DNA of 64,000 nucleotides, from NCBI RefSeq assembly GCF_910592395.1, contig NC_088316.1, positions 6,326,001 to 6,390,000 of the forward strand. The letters are read 5' to 3'. This DNA is from Lineus longissimus (taxonomy: Eukaryota > Nemertea > Pilidiophora > Heteronemertea > Lineidae). This document shows, in pieces, positions 47,201-61,700 of this stretch (position 1 is its first letter; each line of letters begins with the position of its first letter). The notes under the pieces were generated by a model. It had not been told where the DNA came from. It made no database searches and saw only the letters and a list, made by a program, of their open reading frames with translations. A program made the translations under genes and the position numbers.

Positions 47201-50200
47201 AAATAAATAATAAGATAGTACAGTTTGTTGCCCTGGCTTCCATCTACCGAATTCTTGTTTCAGGACGCTGACCGAGCATACCTTCGCCAAAACCCTGCGG
47301 TTGCTAAGAACCGCACCTGGGGAATGCGCAAAAGCCATTGAAGGAGTTGGAGGTGTCCTCAAGACACGCATCACACCACAGCCAGCTTCTACTTGACCTG
47401 ACACGTGCCAATACATGTCAATACATGAATAGAGAGTCCCTTTTCAATGACACTCTCACTCCATGCCGGCACTCTCAACTCAAGGACCATTGCGAATATC
47501 ATTTGAGTAACATTGTATTACAATTAGTGACCTACCAGCATCGACTGAAGAACTACTCTCGTCCCACTTCAGGCCCACTTCTACGACACATTATTGCTGA
47601 GAATCTGTCTTATTGGCTTGAACCCATGTTTTACCATGATGTCACGACCTTAGCAACATGCCTTTCGACGCAATTATATCAATATTTGCGACATTATTTG
47701 CATATTCCGTTGAGTATTAGAATTAGAAGATTCTTAACTGAATTGATTTGGTAGCGTATTCTTATCAAAATCAACAAATAACCGCCGACAACAAGGTGGC
47801 CTGATTTACTTACTACAGTATGCACCCGTATCTTTTCCCATGCAATGCCGTCTAGTGACAAAACGAATAAACATTGAGTTTGAATAGGTCTAAGCCCAAC
47901 AGCAAATTGAAGAAGGTCGACATACATTAACTGTCGACATCCCGAACCGGGCGCAACAAAATAAAAGGCATCAAAATCACAAAATAATAACAAATGATAA
48001 CAAATAATACAGTTGAATTTATCGCATTCACAATGTTGCATTTTATAGTTCACTTTAAAAACTCGATTGTGGTTCAAATTGGTGTAGCATTAACAGACTG
48101 GAACATTTTATGAGTGACACGCACCTTTGAAACGACTCCACCCATCGCATTAGTTCATATTCTGGCAGGAAGTCCACCGTCACTAATTCAACCATTTTAT
48201 CGAAGTAATTGTAAAAAATCACAATCTGTGAAAATAGAATTGTCATTGTCATATGCGTCAAATTGTAATTGTCATCTACGACGGGTCGTAACAAAACATG
48301 GTGGGTATGAAAGATTTGTACACAATTCGTCATCAATGCTACATCCATTATTTGTCCTTCAAAAAAGATAAATTTCAGGCCAGATTTTGCTCCGTTTTGA
48401 AACAACCAACCTGCTTTCAAGAAAGAATAATCCACCCTGTTAACAAAAGTTAAAATAGTGCAAATGCTGTTGTCAATAGTATTTTTAGTAATGCAGGCAT
48501 AGGGCTTGTGAGTTGCGGATACTCTCATCGGAAGTAATTAATGGTCTGGTCATACGGGTCGACCTTGGGCATATGTTGGTTGCCTCAGATAACGAAATAG
48601 CCACCATGGCAGTATTTGTCATTTGGATCGCTTAAGTTTCATTGCTAAGGTATTCTCTGTTTGATTTACGCGTGCATGTTCAGAAACAGATATTGTTAAA
48701 CGCTTTTAAAACATGTTAAAATTGTAAGGAAGAGGTTTGGAATTGTGACGATTGTATGGGGCGCGTGTTCGTCCAACAAGAGGGTTGTTGCGTACTGGTT
48801 TTAGACACGACATATACTTGTTTTTACTAAATAGACGGTAATAACCGAAGTCGTGGGAATCATCAGATGTCTGGAACCGAAAATGAAACCCGATATTTCA
48901 AGTGAAAGTTTGATTGTGATCACATGAAAAGTGATGACAAAAGTGAATAGTCTACTTAATGAACACTGTTTAGTAAAAACAGGTACAGAACTTAAACACC
49001 GGAGTGAGTTCAAACTCCGTGTCATGCATAACGACACAATAGTGAATGACCAACATACATTTGTAAGTGACATTGTAAATCCTGGAGCATATAGTACGTT
49101 GCACTCATTTGGGAAAAAGTTCCTTATTTCAATACTGATATCATCATTATTCAGTCGACTAATTAATTTTTACAGCAGTCGTCAAGAATAAAATGCTGTG
49201 AGCAAACACTATTCGTAACACATTCTTTGAAAATGCTGTATTAGAGTCAACAACGCATAAAAAGGAGTCATGCATGAAATCCTTTATATAGCTAAAATCA
49301 TTCTTTCCTCTTGGAACTTTTCTTATTTTTTTTACTTCATGAATTCATACATGAATGATGTTGGGTGACGAAGGAGAGACGACAGCCAACTGCAGGTGTA
49401 TTGGAGACAGAGACATGGTTCTGTAATTTAGCTATATAACAATTCAAATCTAAGAAGAAAAGAAAGCTAAGATCACATTTGACGTCGCTTTTACTGTGTG
49501 GTGACAGTCATGGGAAGTTACTGAACCACCACGTGTCCCAGAGAGTGAGGTCAGCCAAACTGACCACACTGGAAATGGAGAAGAGGGAGGTCAGAGTGGA
49601 CAACCGAAGAAGAATGGTCAAGTTTCAAATAGACGGACACACGATACTAGTAATTCTTGATGGTCATTTCACGCGCACAGCTTGAAAATATTAGTCTCCG
49701 GGTCCAACTTGGGAGTTAATGGGAAGAAGTTAGCCATAATGGTGGGGGCCTGGCACCGAAATAAAAGCAGCACGTCGTGGGCCATCCCTTGCCGTAAACT
49801 GAATCCCGATCACCAAAACTACAATTATGCCAAATTAACTATCTGAAAAGGAGGGTAATTACGGACACCGGGTCCCAACGCTACAAAGTCAGCCGACTCG
49901 GGAGGGAAGCAGAAAGTCGCACTCTCAAAGTAATTTTCGCTTAGGTTGGTCATTATCCTTGGACCTTCTAGGCTTTCGTGTCACTCGCCATCTTGTGTGG
50001 GTAAAATAAACTGGTTTAATCACGGTTTTCGCGGCGAATATAACACATTCTGGTATCGAAGATGGCACTACGGTAAATTGGACACCAGAGGCGTGAGAAA
50101 TTATGAACAAGATGGACCAAATTGATGATATTTTACTTGAATGACTTCAGAAACAGTTGGTGTTAAATTAGCGATTCCCAAATGATTTGGACCGGCTGGA

Positions 50201-52576
50201 AATTAAAAGGTATGAAACTTGATCGGATGAAATTGGCTATCAACTAATTGGGATGAATAAAGAACTATCACTTAATATTTCTCTGGCGTCTTTTGTTAAT
50301 TAATATTTCTTCTAATTGCTCGATTCGTTTTCGACGCTGTTTAAAGTAGAATATTGTCCATAAAATAATTTCTTCTTTTGATCTCTGTAATTTCGTGCTG
50401 TTACGACATGTAAATTACCAACTGTTTAAAGGATAATGCAAATATTAGGAATTGAATGAGAAATTGAAATTTGGTAAAAACCAAGTAGTTACATCACACT
50501 ATTAAATGGGCCGCGCAAAGGAGCGATTCAAACTGCACCTACCTGGGATTACAATCGCTGCTAAGTGCGCAAAAGGTTCTCTTGTCTGCGGGTAAGGTCG
50601 CATGCGATCTGAGCCGCTCGTTTGCTGGGCGCTCAAGCAAGTCTCACACTAGGTATGACCATGTGAAGCATATGGCTCGATAGAAAGGCATATAAGGTTA
50701 AAAGTCCCATCCTCAGAAACGGTCTATTGTTAATTGTCATGAGAAAAACACAGTTTGCATATCAAGCAGAGATGATCATTTTGATCAAAGAAAGAAATGT
50801 GGTCACTCAAGTAATCTAAAAAAAAATGCTTTCTGTTAATATGCGCTTTTTCACTGCACATATGTATTACCTACTAAATAGATCATACACTTAGTATTAT
50901 ATGATATTGAAATTTTGGTGCTTGTAAAGCCCATCTTTGCCCATAAGTCAGTACACTGGCAGTGGCAATATCGACTGAGGAAATAGATGTATCTAATAAA
51001 GTCCATTTCGAAATTACGCAACCCGTAAACAAATACTTCTCGAAGTAGAATTGAAGTGCGATGGATTGACATATGCTCAAATGCCAAGTTGTCTGATCCT
51101 TCGTGCCTATCCTTCGTGGTTGATTAGTCATTAGGTTTTAAATTGCCGCCCTTAGGGTATCAAATAGCTAAAGGCTGACGCGAAAATTTGACTATCCATT
51201 TGGAGGGGGAGGACCTTTGTAGGATTCTCACGGTTACGTGAAGAGTTCTGCACGTGGATGAAGCAGCCCCTTGCCAGGTCTCCGTGATCGACCTGTCCCG
51301 GGATGTACCCCGGAGCAGAGGCCCGATGGACAAGCGCCCGAAGCCGAACATTTCATTAGATCGGAACCTGATTAGCGCAGTATGATACAACACCGACCTT
51401 AAGTCCTCACGCCTCCTCTGCAGGGTATTCTTGGTTCGGGTTGGGTTGTGAACGAGAGGATCCTTCATAATAGTCAAGGGAACACTCTCGCCAATTTCAC
51501 GCGTTCGCCTTCTTCACCCCTGCGTGGAGTTGTCAGTAAAGCACCAGCGGCAGCCAGCGGGTCGTGAGCACCGTCTGTCGCATATTTCCACCATGAAAAG
51601 CAAATCTAAAACATCTTAGGTATCATCCGAAAATATTCCCGCGTGCTATTGGACGGTTAAGCTACTCCTAAGCCCAGGGGAAGAGGAGCCGCAAACACTA
51701 CGACAGACGCTGGAAATTGGGCACCCACCGCGTAAATGCTCCGTAAGGTCTTAATTGATTCCTCCGGTACGTTAAGGAGCTATGCCGAAGCAATAATTTT
51801 GTAACATATGTTTCGCTGCTCACCGAAAGTATCGGATCACCTCGCGGTGACTCTGCTACGGTGGCTTTTAAACGCGTTCAATTAATTCGCGGGCTGAGTT
51901 TCATGTTTTATTGTGATGTCGTTTACCCGTCGCCTTTGTCTTCTCGGTGCCTTTTAGCCAAATATTTATTCTCCGAGCAAGAATCGAACATCGTGTACCC
52001 CACCGCAGAATCCGATCCGCACAGAATAAGATAACAACCTGCGCTAACCTGGCATTAGGAAAGTTACATTTCTCGGATGCCAAAGGGAACTGTCCCGGTA
52101 AATAGCCCCATTGTTTTGATAATTACAGCACCTCTCCTCAAAGCTTCCTTCTCAAGATGGTAAATTTGCAAGTTCGAGAGATCACGGGAACATATGCTGT
52201 GTTCAACATTCGATACGGCGAACGAAATAATGACTTTGCGGGAAATACCTTGTGAAATATTATGCGGATGCGATCAGTATTGTTTAATGGGTCCTACCGA
52301 GAAGAAGATAGGGCTAATTGGTGACTTCAGGCAAGGAAGAAGAAATGTGACAGATTTGACTATTCTAGTGATGTTTTGGTTTCAAATTCAATGCATATTC
52401 GTTGCGGAACATCCACTATCCTATCCGATGACTTCTAGCCCGTCAGCGTCTAAATAAAGATTCTAACATCATGAGCACAAGTTAATGTTGATTACGGCAA
52501 TAAACTAGCTAGGGTCTAACAGAATTAGAAGTAGAAGGAGAATAGAACTTTATCAAATGAATGTATTACTTTATTT
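44231..52576. other. Non-coding stretch, about 8.3 kb
   Basis: No exon with a recognisable domain. The longer frames (138 codons +, 47338-47754; 157 codons -, 48055-48528; 127 codons -, 47694-48077; 105 codons -, 51160-51477) are without family and lack codon or splice support. The GC-richer patch at 51200-51480 is unexplained. Octamers lie at 45228, 47696 (inverted) and 50436. Confidence 0.5.
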
Positions 52577-52747
52577 TATCAAGGACACCCATGTGACTGA
52601 CCAATGATGTCCTTAATAGAAGGGTCTATCGATTACGGACACGACAAAAGTCAAATTAAATGAAGATGACCAGTTTGAAACCCAAGTCTTTTCTGTGTGA
52701 TGGTGTCAAACTAACAAAGGTGTTCGCTATTAAACAATGTTCCACTC
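52577..52747 (-). mobile_element. Pogo/Tc1-mariner-like MITE, copy 3 (old, diverged)
   Basis: On the minus strand it shares with copies 1 and 2, in the same order: GAGTGGAACA, AATAGCGAACACCT, an ACTTGGGTTTCAAACTGGT-like middle, TCATTTAATTTGAC, TTCTATTAAGGACAT and GTGTCCTTGATA. It is more mutated than the other two, and its outer TA flanks are not clear. Confidence 0.7.
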
Positions 52748-55700
52748 AATATCAATGGCCACCAAAATACTGCGTTTATTTTATGTTTGTCTTTTTTCTC
52801 GTCTGTTTATCGACTATAAAGTTAAAAATTACACCCTGTTCTCTTTTATTTGGTCAGTTAAATTTCAACCACGTGTCGACAGATTTCTTAAACCGGTTGG
52901 TTTTTTCGCATTCAGTGCAATGCCTGGTATTCTTAAGATGTGAACAATTCTTATGATTCAAGCACGGATGTATGGCACACCCGTGATTCAAGTATCAATT
53001 TAGTTCGTTCCATATTCAAGCCGACAGACGTTTCCCCTTACTTTAACCACTATCATTTTATCATTGATGCACAAACTTATATGAAAAGCGACCACCGTTA
53101 GGTTGGACAGGGATCGAGCAGGTACGAAATAAGTGCCCTCCACTTGAAAATGTCAGAGGTCCCAACGATAAAATCCAATTAATTATTAAAACCAGACGTG
53201 ACCCCAGATCTACAGGTGCAACCAACATTTTTCTAATTAAACCCCTCAAATAATTAGGCACAACTTTTGACCATAAATGGTCGATGACCGAGGGCAACAC
53301 TTTCCGTGGTGAGGACCTGCTTCCCTTACAATGGCTAGCAGGGGTACCCGTGGCGGATGGCGTGCTGAAAGCTACTGCTGCCTGGGGTTCGGAGTGCAGA
53401 TGGAGTTTCAATAGGGTACCTGTAACAGTCAACAATGGTAAGGGTCCTTGTGACTAAGGGGTTGCTATTTCTAAAAGGGTCCCTTTATGGCTTGGTGAAG
53501 CAGCGGTACTATTCAATAGAATGAATTCGATGTGTCTATACATTTTTACAGTTAACATTTGGATTTATAGTCTACATGATATCAACTAAAAATCAAAAGA
53601 CTCAAAAATTCCGTGGTTTACAGAAGTGTCCCTGAAATTTCTCAAACTGCAGTGCACTTATAATTCTTCGACACTATTAGAATGACCAACACATATAAAC
53701 GACTGACAACTCCATCATCTTGTAAGACGGCACTCGGAGCAGCGTATCCGACTGCATATTGCCTTTTCGCTGTTAAAACTCTCATCATCTCCGGTGCAAT
53801 TTGACGGAATCTTCACTCAATGGCTGCGTGTGACAGAGGTACTTGGATATTGCAAGTAATCAAACCCGCCACTTAAAGCACAATCGGTGAATAAAACCCC
53901 AAAACATGTTGTTTTCATAAAAAAAGATGATTTAAAGTCCATGATTACCGTCGAAATAGTCATTTTATTACTACATGTAAGTGTGTACATGTATTGGGAG
54001 CAGCTAGCTTTTAGCTCCCTTTATAATTGACGCATAGCCTAGCCGTTTTGTTTTGCATTTTTGTGGAGGAGGTCTACATATGTCTAATAATTGAGCTAAT
54101 GAATTGTACACGGACTATTCTGACCTCACAATGTCCAGTGTAGATGCGAATAACTCAGTTTGAGAAATGAAGTATTTCTATTGGAAATCTTAGAGGTTTT
54201 ATTACAGAATACATTGTGACCATGTATGAGCCTTGGTAGTGTACAGTAAACTAGGGCAGAGAAATCTTTTCGTACGGTGATACGTACTTAACACTCTGTG
54301 CATTGCATCGTTGCGGATTCCCCTTCCCCAGTTTCAACCTCGTGATGGGATTTTTGGCCATGGTGAGTTTTAGTCCGTGTTGGCCTTTTTTTATCTCTCC
54401 TCAGCCATCATCAGCCTCACTAGCTGCGACCCTCGAAGCCAACGGGCTTGTATATTTTTATGACTTATTTGATAATCTCCTTTCGTCTTTCTTCGTACCT
54501 TCATAAAGCCACATACAACATACAGGGCAAACGCCCTCTGGAAAATGATTGGATAAAACCAGGCAATGTGTGGATCTCTGCGTGCAGGCCGAATTGATCC
54601 GATTGACTGTGTTGGCCATTATGAAATCGACCCCTTTGATGACAGGGCCTGTCTACTTTATACTGTCGACCGTCGCGACCGGTGCATGCAGCGGCAGTTC
54701 AGCCATTGGATAGAAATGCTCAATAAGACAGTAAATGGTTTATTATAATTATTGTATTGGCAACTTGGGGTTTGGGCCTAAATATTTGGAATAGACCTTA
54801 GGAAGACGAAAGGAGAGTATATCGCTAAGCCATTGTGATCAGTTGCAACGGTATCCGCGCAGGTTTACAGAAGTTGTTTTGGCAAAATATCGCAGTTCTG
54901 TGGACAAACGACTTCGTCCGCAGACTGCTATTGCAATATTGGCAGCTCTGCAATACGGCTTAACAGAAACACGGAACTGGGACACCTGATGTCACATTCC
55001 GTAATCCAAACTGCTGTAGAATAAGTTCTCTCTTGCAGCAAAAGTTTTTGTCAGCGCTTTTTGATTGATATCACGTCAGTCTTCGAAACATTCAATGATA
55101 AGCTCTTTCTGGAAAGCGTTCAATTTTTATGACAACAAAACGGCTTCACAATGACACCAGGAGCTGCAAAATGAATCGAGTTCCGAGTTCGTGATTTCAT
55201 TTTTTCCTGGAATAATCCATAGGTAACACGGATTTCGAGTGGGCGATTCGAGAAGAGGACTTCAAGTAGTAATAAGGGTATTCAAATCTCAAGATCGCGA
55301 CACGTCGAGCCAACTTCAAATCAAATCAAACCAATTTTACGCCACTCGAGAGCAGTGCCACACTAATTGGCACAATTTGCTAGTGATATACCATGGAAAC
55401 ATATTTGTACTGAATCCTTAAAATGTTGATGTATAAATACCAGCATATGTATAGTGTAATTAAAGACGGCCTTCGGGTTCTAAACACACTTGTCTTGTTC
55501 GTTATGCAAATAGAGGAGATCCCTTGTGGGGTTAGGATTCTTGTAGTGGTCATTATAGCTGAACCCGTTACTAGGGAATTCGAACAGCAACTCGGCTCGA
55601 CCGGTGCTCATCGAGCATGTTCACCTTGACGTTAAACCGCCATCACTTCAGTCTATGCTTTTGGAAATACTGTCACAATGCAAGTACATGAATACATGTA

Positions 55701-56140
55701 TAAAAGTCTAAGTTCGATTCCTTACAGTCATAATAGCGCTTTTCAATGGAAAGGTTATTGCGAAAAGCACTTTGACATACTAGAGTCTATGGTTAAGCAC
55801 TCTATTTCTCCCTTCTGACTGGTCTAATTCTGTTGACAAATAGCATCGAAGAAACAGAAATGGGGCTGTTGATTGGCCATTTTGACAGGAATTCTAAAAC
55901 TGCTGCTTTTGCTTGAAAAATGGGATGAATTGCATACAGAAATATCAAATATTGCCTGCTGCCACATGTTAATAATTGCGGGCTTTTATCATGTTTATAG
56001 CACTTTTTCACTATCTAATGGTACGTCCCAGAGCGCAAAACTGTCGCTATATCATCTTCACTGCGGAAGCACTCTGGGTATCAGAGGCAGTTGACATTTA
56101 AGCAAACACCCGAGTTTGACATGCGAAGGACCGTAAAAGA
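52748..56140. other. Non-coding stretch
   Basis: No gene is supported. It holds a TACATGTA pair (53972 and 53986), another at 55693, and an octamer at 55504-55511. ORFs of 124 codons (-, 53061-53435) and shorter show no family. Confidence 0.5.
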
Positions 56141-56149
56141 GGCACCAAG

Positions 56150-56215
56150 ACGTGCGTTTGAACCCACACCGTTGGTTTGAGAGTCGAAACCAAACCAGTA
56201 CGCCACCGCCCAATG
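56150..56215 (-). mobile_element. tRNA-derived SINE relic
   Basis: On the minus strand an A-box-like GGTGGCGTACTGGTTTGG is followed by GACTCTCAAACCAACGG and a B-box-like GGGTTCAAACGC (56154-56165). The order and spacing fit a tRNA head, but the anticodon and acceptor stems do not pair well. SINE head rather than working tRNA is inferred. Confidence 0.45.
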
Positions 56216-58755
56216 TTGTTGAACAAGGAGGTTGCAACAAGATGGAATGCAATGACGTGGTCTTCTGTTTGGTCACTCTTTAGTCAACTTATAGAGGTAG
56301 ACGAACATTTTTATACCGGATGAACCAAGACATCTTTGAAGTGATACGTTTTTTATACCAGCAGAAGCAGTCTTTGTCCATATATACAGACTGAACGTTT
56401 TTGTGGCAGGTTATACCTAAACGAAATCACGCTGAACAAATTACTCTTCCAGCCTCATCACAATACGACACAGTGTTTAAATGTGCTAATGTACTTTTTT
56501 CAATCAATCGTTCTCTGCGAGTTTTTTTGTCATCATCTCAATTTCATGAACATCACTTTTTCGTTCATTCTGATATTTTTGATAAATACGACTCCTCCTA
56601 CTTAAACGATCAATGACGTTATTAAAATGATCATATAAAGTAGGTAACAATGGGAAAGTCCGTGTCATTTTTGATAGAAAAAATTGTTTCTGATCAACGG
56701 CGACATTAGCTTGTTTTCAAAATCTATTTTCCTTTTAATGACGTTTCTAATAGTCCAGGTGGATTGCATCAATTTGCCGCGTGCCTTGGGTTTTTTCCCG
56801 GGGCACCCACTGACCCCCTGGAGGTCGCCTCCGGCGCCCGAACTAAGGGGGGCACGTCAATGGCGTGACGGACTCGTTTTGTGCTATACTAAGCATCTGG
56901 TGAATGTGAGAAAATATGGCCCCACCTTCACGTTTCTCTGGTGTTAATGAAGTAATTGTTCCTATCATGGAAAAAAATACTACATAAAATATCACTTTGG
57001 CTAACCTTATCATTTTCTATTGATTCCCACGTGGGTGGTTTCTAGTCCGGCAATGATCCGCAGTTGGCGGGTTTTAGCCCCCGTCCTTCTTCCCTCCGAT
57101 CTGACTAGGCCAGAGCAGTCGAATCGGTTTATTTTCCATCCGTACGTTTCAGGTGGTAAATTAGTGTCATTTTCAGCGACGATTTCTTGATCAATTGATG
57201 AAATTTCATCTTGTTTTTGTTTCGAAAATGTGTCTTCTATACTACTGTACATGTACTCTCGACAATTATACAACCATCTTAATTCACTAAAGAGCAGAAT
57301 CAGTTGCGAAATTACACACACCACACATTAATGGCTTAAATTCGTCATCTATTCAATGGCTATCACTTCTATTGGCTGATTCTTGCTTGATTTTTGTCAC
57401 AAAATGCATGCCTCAAATAGTGTAACTCGTTTAGTAGCGATTATTAGGCTAATAAGGAAATGGTATTTTAACAAAGTTCTAAAACCCCTCTGAGACAAAT
57501 GATGCCAACCATCACGCAAGAGCACGGGTAATTAAATAATCGTTCTTTACGTTCGAATTTTTTTCAGTGAGTAGTCTCTTCGTTTCGCATCATGATATGA
57601 AATACTTGCACTCCTAAAATGAATAAAGCCGAAAAGCCGAACATTTTGTATTCTGTCATCACTTTTGACACTCGTGTGGACAATCATGAAAAGAAGCCCT
57701 CGCATCAATACAAACACTATCCATTTTATCTATCAGTTCAGAGAAAGTTCAACTCCTGGCCCTGTAACCTATAGTTTGTATGACTCTAGTTGACTGTTCA
57801 AACTATAGGGGGATTAGCCCCGGTCACGTGGCTTACGACAACGACCCAGTGTCCGCGCCATATTGAATAGATAATGGGGAAAATATGAATAGAAAATGAC
57901 AGATAATGAAGACACATCATACACCAGGATAATTGAGTCATCACCTTTTGAAGATAATTGTTTTAATATGGTGTTCGGTTTCTTTTGCCTGCATCTTATT
58001 TTCCAAGATATGACAGTGAATTTGAAATTAGTCCCACTTTATCGGATGTTACCATCCGACTTCTCGCATAAGAAGCACGTCAGTCGGAAGTGTAAGTTTG
58101 CCCACCAGCAACAACAGGTTTCTATAGCAAGATGATGGAACATCATTAGTCAATAAATTGTGGAGTACGTCGCGTGATCACCGAGGTCCCCTGAAGTTGT
58201 ATGGCTCCTGAACGAATACTTTACTTGTTTGTGACACGGATATGTAGAGCAACGTGCTGAGAGTATTAATATATGTTTCATATCAAATATTACACAAGAT
58301 CACCGTTAGATCATGATTTGTATCAATGGCAGTCGAATTAGTACCTTGGCCAAATAGCTGATCCTTTCCATGACATTATCTCGTCATCCGTTGGTTTTCG
58401 ACTGAGGGTGTGTGGTGATGCAATTCGTTAACAGTTCCTGCATTCTTAAGAATATTTCGCAGTAAGTGTCGAAATATAGAGCGAAATTGATTTCAAAACG
58501 TCTCGAACAAAAACTACGTTGATGGTTATTTGTAATGGAATGATTCCCGTTCGTCAGGTATGATCCCAGTCAAAGTTTCATACGATGGGAGTTAATGGGG
58601 ATAATCACCAGTAACTTTTAATAGTCTATACATCATTTTTAGACCATCAAGTTACTGAGAAAAGAAAGAATCCTAAAACGTATTTACACCAAAGGTATTA
58701 AAATTATATTATTCGGTATCGACAGTAGTGATGAGTTTAGAGAGTTCTTTTCACA
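56216..58755. other. Non-coding stretch
   Basis: A 104-codon minus ORF (57010-57324) has a plausible polar composition but no recognised domain. TACATGTA lies at 57248-57255. Nothing else is supported. Confidence 0.45.
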
Positions 58756-58785
58756 TACAGGGTGGTCCACAAAAAGTGTTTGCCA
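58756..58785 (+). mobile_element. Possible single end of a mariner-like element
   Basis: TACAGGGTGGTCCACAAAAA resembles the outer end of mariner-type elements (TA target followed by CAGGGTG.CC). No matching inverted end was found in the next few hundred bases, so this is a solo or decayed end at best. Confidence 0.25.
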
Positions 58786-61700
58786 TAATTTCTACATGGT
58801 TATTCTGCCAGGATTGTTCTGGCAGGGGTTGGGTACATTGTGACTTTAAAAAATCACTTTTAAATAGTAAATTGTGTGTGGTGTGCAACTAGACAGATAA
58901 ATATCTCTGGTACATTTTAAATCGGACATGCGAGAAGCATGAGGAGAAAAATGGATATTTAGAACATCGACCTTGTTACTAACATCAAAGAATATGAGGA
59001 AACATATGAGGATACTTTTTTTACTGAGAAAATGTACAGTGATTTCTAACTTTGGGGGAGGACGCTAGAAAGGAAATTGCTTGTTTCTCTGTTTAGTACC
59101 CACTATCTTGTCGCGACTCATCCTGTCAATATTTGACAAGGAATGCCGCAAAATTCTTAGTCCTGACCATTTTTGACCAAAGCTATGATATAGTGGAACA
59201 TAAAAAACCACGGCACGTGCTTTCTGGTACATTAACGATTAACGATGTAGATTGTGAGAGGATATCAAAGAAGTCGAAACAAAGACATAACTGTTTTCTA
59301 CCTTTTGAGACATTATGGAACAATGAACAAATGAATGTTTTCTATCGATCACAAGTTCAAAGAAGGGCACTTGCGAAATTTGGTTGTCATGTTTTGTCAA
59401 GACCACGTGTGAAAGCAATCTTTTCCGCCACGTTCATAAACACATAATCACTGATTTGACAATTTCCATTTGCCACTTGCTCCTGTCAAACGCTATCCTT
59501 TCATGAAAGTTTCTCAGAAAAGAGACCAAAAGCACACCTGAGCAGATAGCATCGCAATTAATGTGCAATAACTGGCTAAATTCGCCAGTAAAGCACATTG
59601 TTATCTGACGACAAAACAGCAAATAAACCAACAAGGATGGTCAAGCCAAGAGAAACGCGCGTACGCAACAATACTGAACAAACAGTCACCCACTTCTCGC
59701 CAATGTTGGCCACTTGCCTCACCGCCATGTTTGACTTGTACTTTCGCTCGCGTTCCTGGCCCTGTCATTATGGCACTGATCGGAGAATGTTATGACATAA
59801 TGAGGGCTGTATCTCGGAGCGTCGCAGCAACGCCTTGGGTCCTTGATGTCGTCCTCTCTGTGCGCAGTTTTGGCAATGCAACCGCGGGGAACGACCTCTC
59901 CACCTATACTGGAAGGCCCCGATCAGCTGGCTTGCGCAACGTGATTATCATAGTTTGCTTTTATACATCATTTCCCTCGTGTTAGTAGTACATACAAGTC
60001 TTTTAATCGGAATTTTTTAAAAGCGCCAATCATGATCAGAACTTTACTAAATTGTGTGTAGAAAGAGTACGAGTTTTGTGTACATTTATATTCGTTTGCG
60101 TACGGATCCGTGATAAGTTCCTGATTTTAACCTCCTTATTATCTCCCTCAACATTTGTATGTCACGCGGCGTATCATGAGTAAGACTAACTTACGCTGAT
60201 TCCCTTGGTCGAAGGGCATTCACTTTTAACGTTCCCAATCACATCAATTCACGGTCGAACTAACACTTTCCACCCACCATAATTCTCGAATCATTTCTTG
60301 TCCCATTCTATTTCGTGTACGAAAGTTGCCAGATACCCAAAAATAATTTCCGGAAACTGAAGTAAAGAGACTAAAGGAGCAATTGAAGACCATTGTGCTC
60401 TACGAAAAAAGTGTTCTAACTTGAACTTTCAAAACACGTGTCTTACTAGACAAAACAAACTAGATAAAGTGTACCCTTCATCGAACCATAAAAAGATCGA
60501 GGACAAGTGCACATTCGTACGAAAAGCAATATTGACTAATAGTTTAAATGTCATCATGACAAGCAGGCTGACACCATTAGGTACCAAATATGCTGACTGC
60601 GGGTATGTTTCAATTAAAACATTGATGAATAGTCCATAAACACAGTTCTGTAGCCTATTGATGATAAGGCATTCACTGGAGTGAGACTGAGTGAGACCGC
60701 CCGCGATCATACACGGCAAGGGTTATTTAACTTTCAATAGTTGACTTGGTGCACCACTTTCCCACACTAAAGCCATGAATGCGCAGTGCCCAAGTCCTGC
60801 TATATCACGTGGAAGAGGTGGACCCGTTGTTTAAAAATGAAAGGAAGCTCGTGTCAGTATTTCGTCAACTCGGGACCAGAGTCCGGGCATTTCTGCGCGC
60901 GCTGCAAGGCGTCCCACTTCCCGGAACTCTACCTGTTGTCGCGCGCAGCGTCCCCTTCGAAAGTCATAGGGGAGTTTGTAAGGGGTACAAGCAATTACCT
61001 GTGGCAATTATGAGGTGTTTAATGCTGTGATTGTATGGCCCTTGGTGCCGGAACTTGTAACCTTAGGCCCTGTAGGAACTCATTATGACTAGAGAATGCC
61101 GTGAGGGTGGTAGGATTGGCATGGAGTGTGTGAGTGAAACAATAAAGATGTTATCAACATAATCATGGGAAATACATTCTCCACGTATTTTGGAAAAGAA
61201 AATTGAGGTTAAAAGGTACAGTTGTTTTTTATTGGTCAGGCAGCAAACTACGATTTGGTTGATGGAGCCATTGCCAACCAAATGACAGGGCAGCCTTGAA
61301 ATGGTTCACTTGCCCTTCTTGCAGTCTACAAGTCATTTGCGTGCAAAAGTCCGATGGCTTCACCTTACTGGAGTTGAATTCAAACGTAACAATCATTCCA
61401 GGAGGAGGTATACCACATGTACGTTGATCAGCCAAACTAATGAAGAAAAAAACCTAAATTTCCAGTATACGGCCTGGTAAAATTCGCTTATCCTTTCTTT
61501 CCCGCTCAAAAATACTGATTCTGACGTCAAATACACACTACAGTAGTAATTTGCTATGGTAACACCTCACTCAAATTATATTCAAATCTCAGATTGCTTG
61601 CCGATAGTGTGTTGCCTTTTCACTCTTGTCGCCTTCCACGAATCGTGTAGCCCTTTGCAAAGAAGTGCATGAAAACATTATAAAAAATTACATCTATTTC

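Noticed and set aside
48055-48528. 157-codon minus ORF and neighbours at 47338-48077
   Set aside because: No recognisable family; AT-rich frames on both strands overlap, as expected by chance.
51246-51263. TWMK peptide resembling the Hox/Xlox hexapeptide
   Set aside because: The phrase FCTWMKQ lacks the FPWM core. The frame is closed by stops on both sides within about 20 codons and no homeobox exon follows.
51960-52080. Possible minus-strand tRNA (TAGCGCAGGTTG A-box, GTTCGATTCTT B-box)
   Set aside because: Box spacing is plausible for a long-arm tRNA, but acceptor and anticodon stems do not pair.
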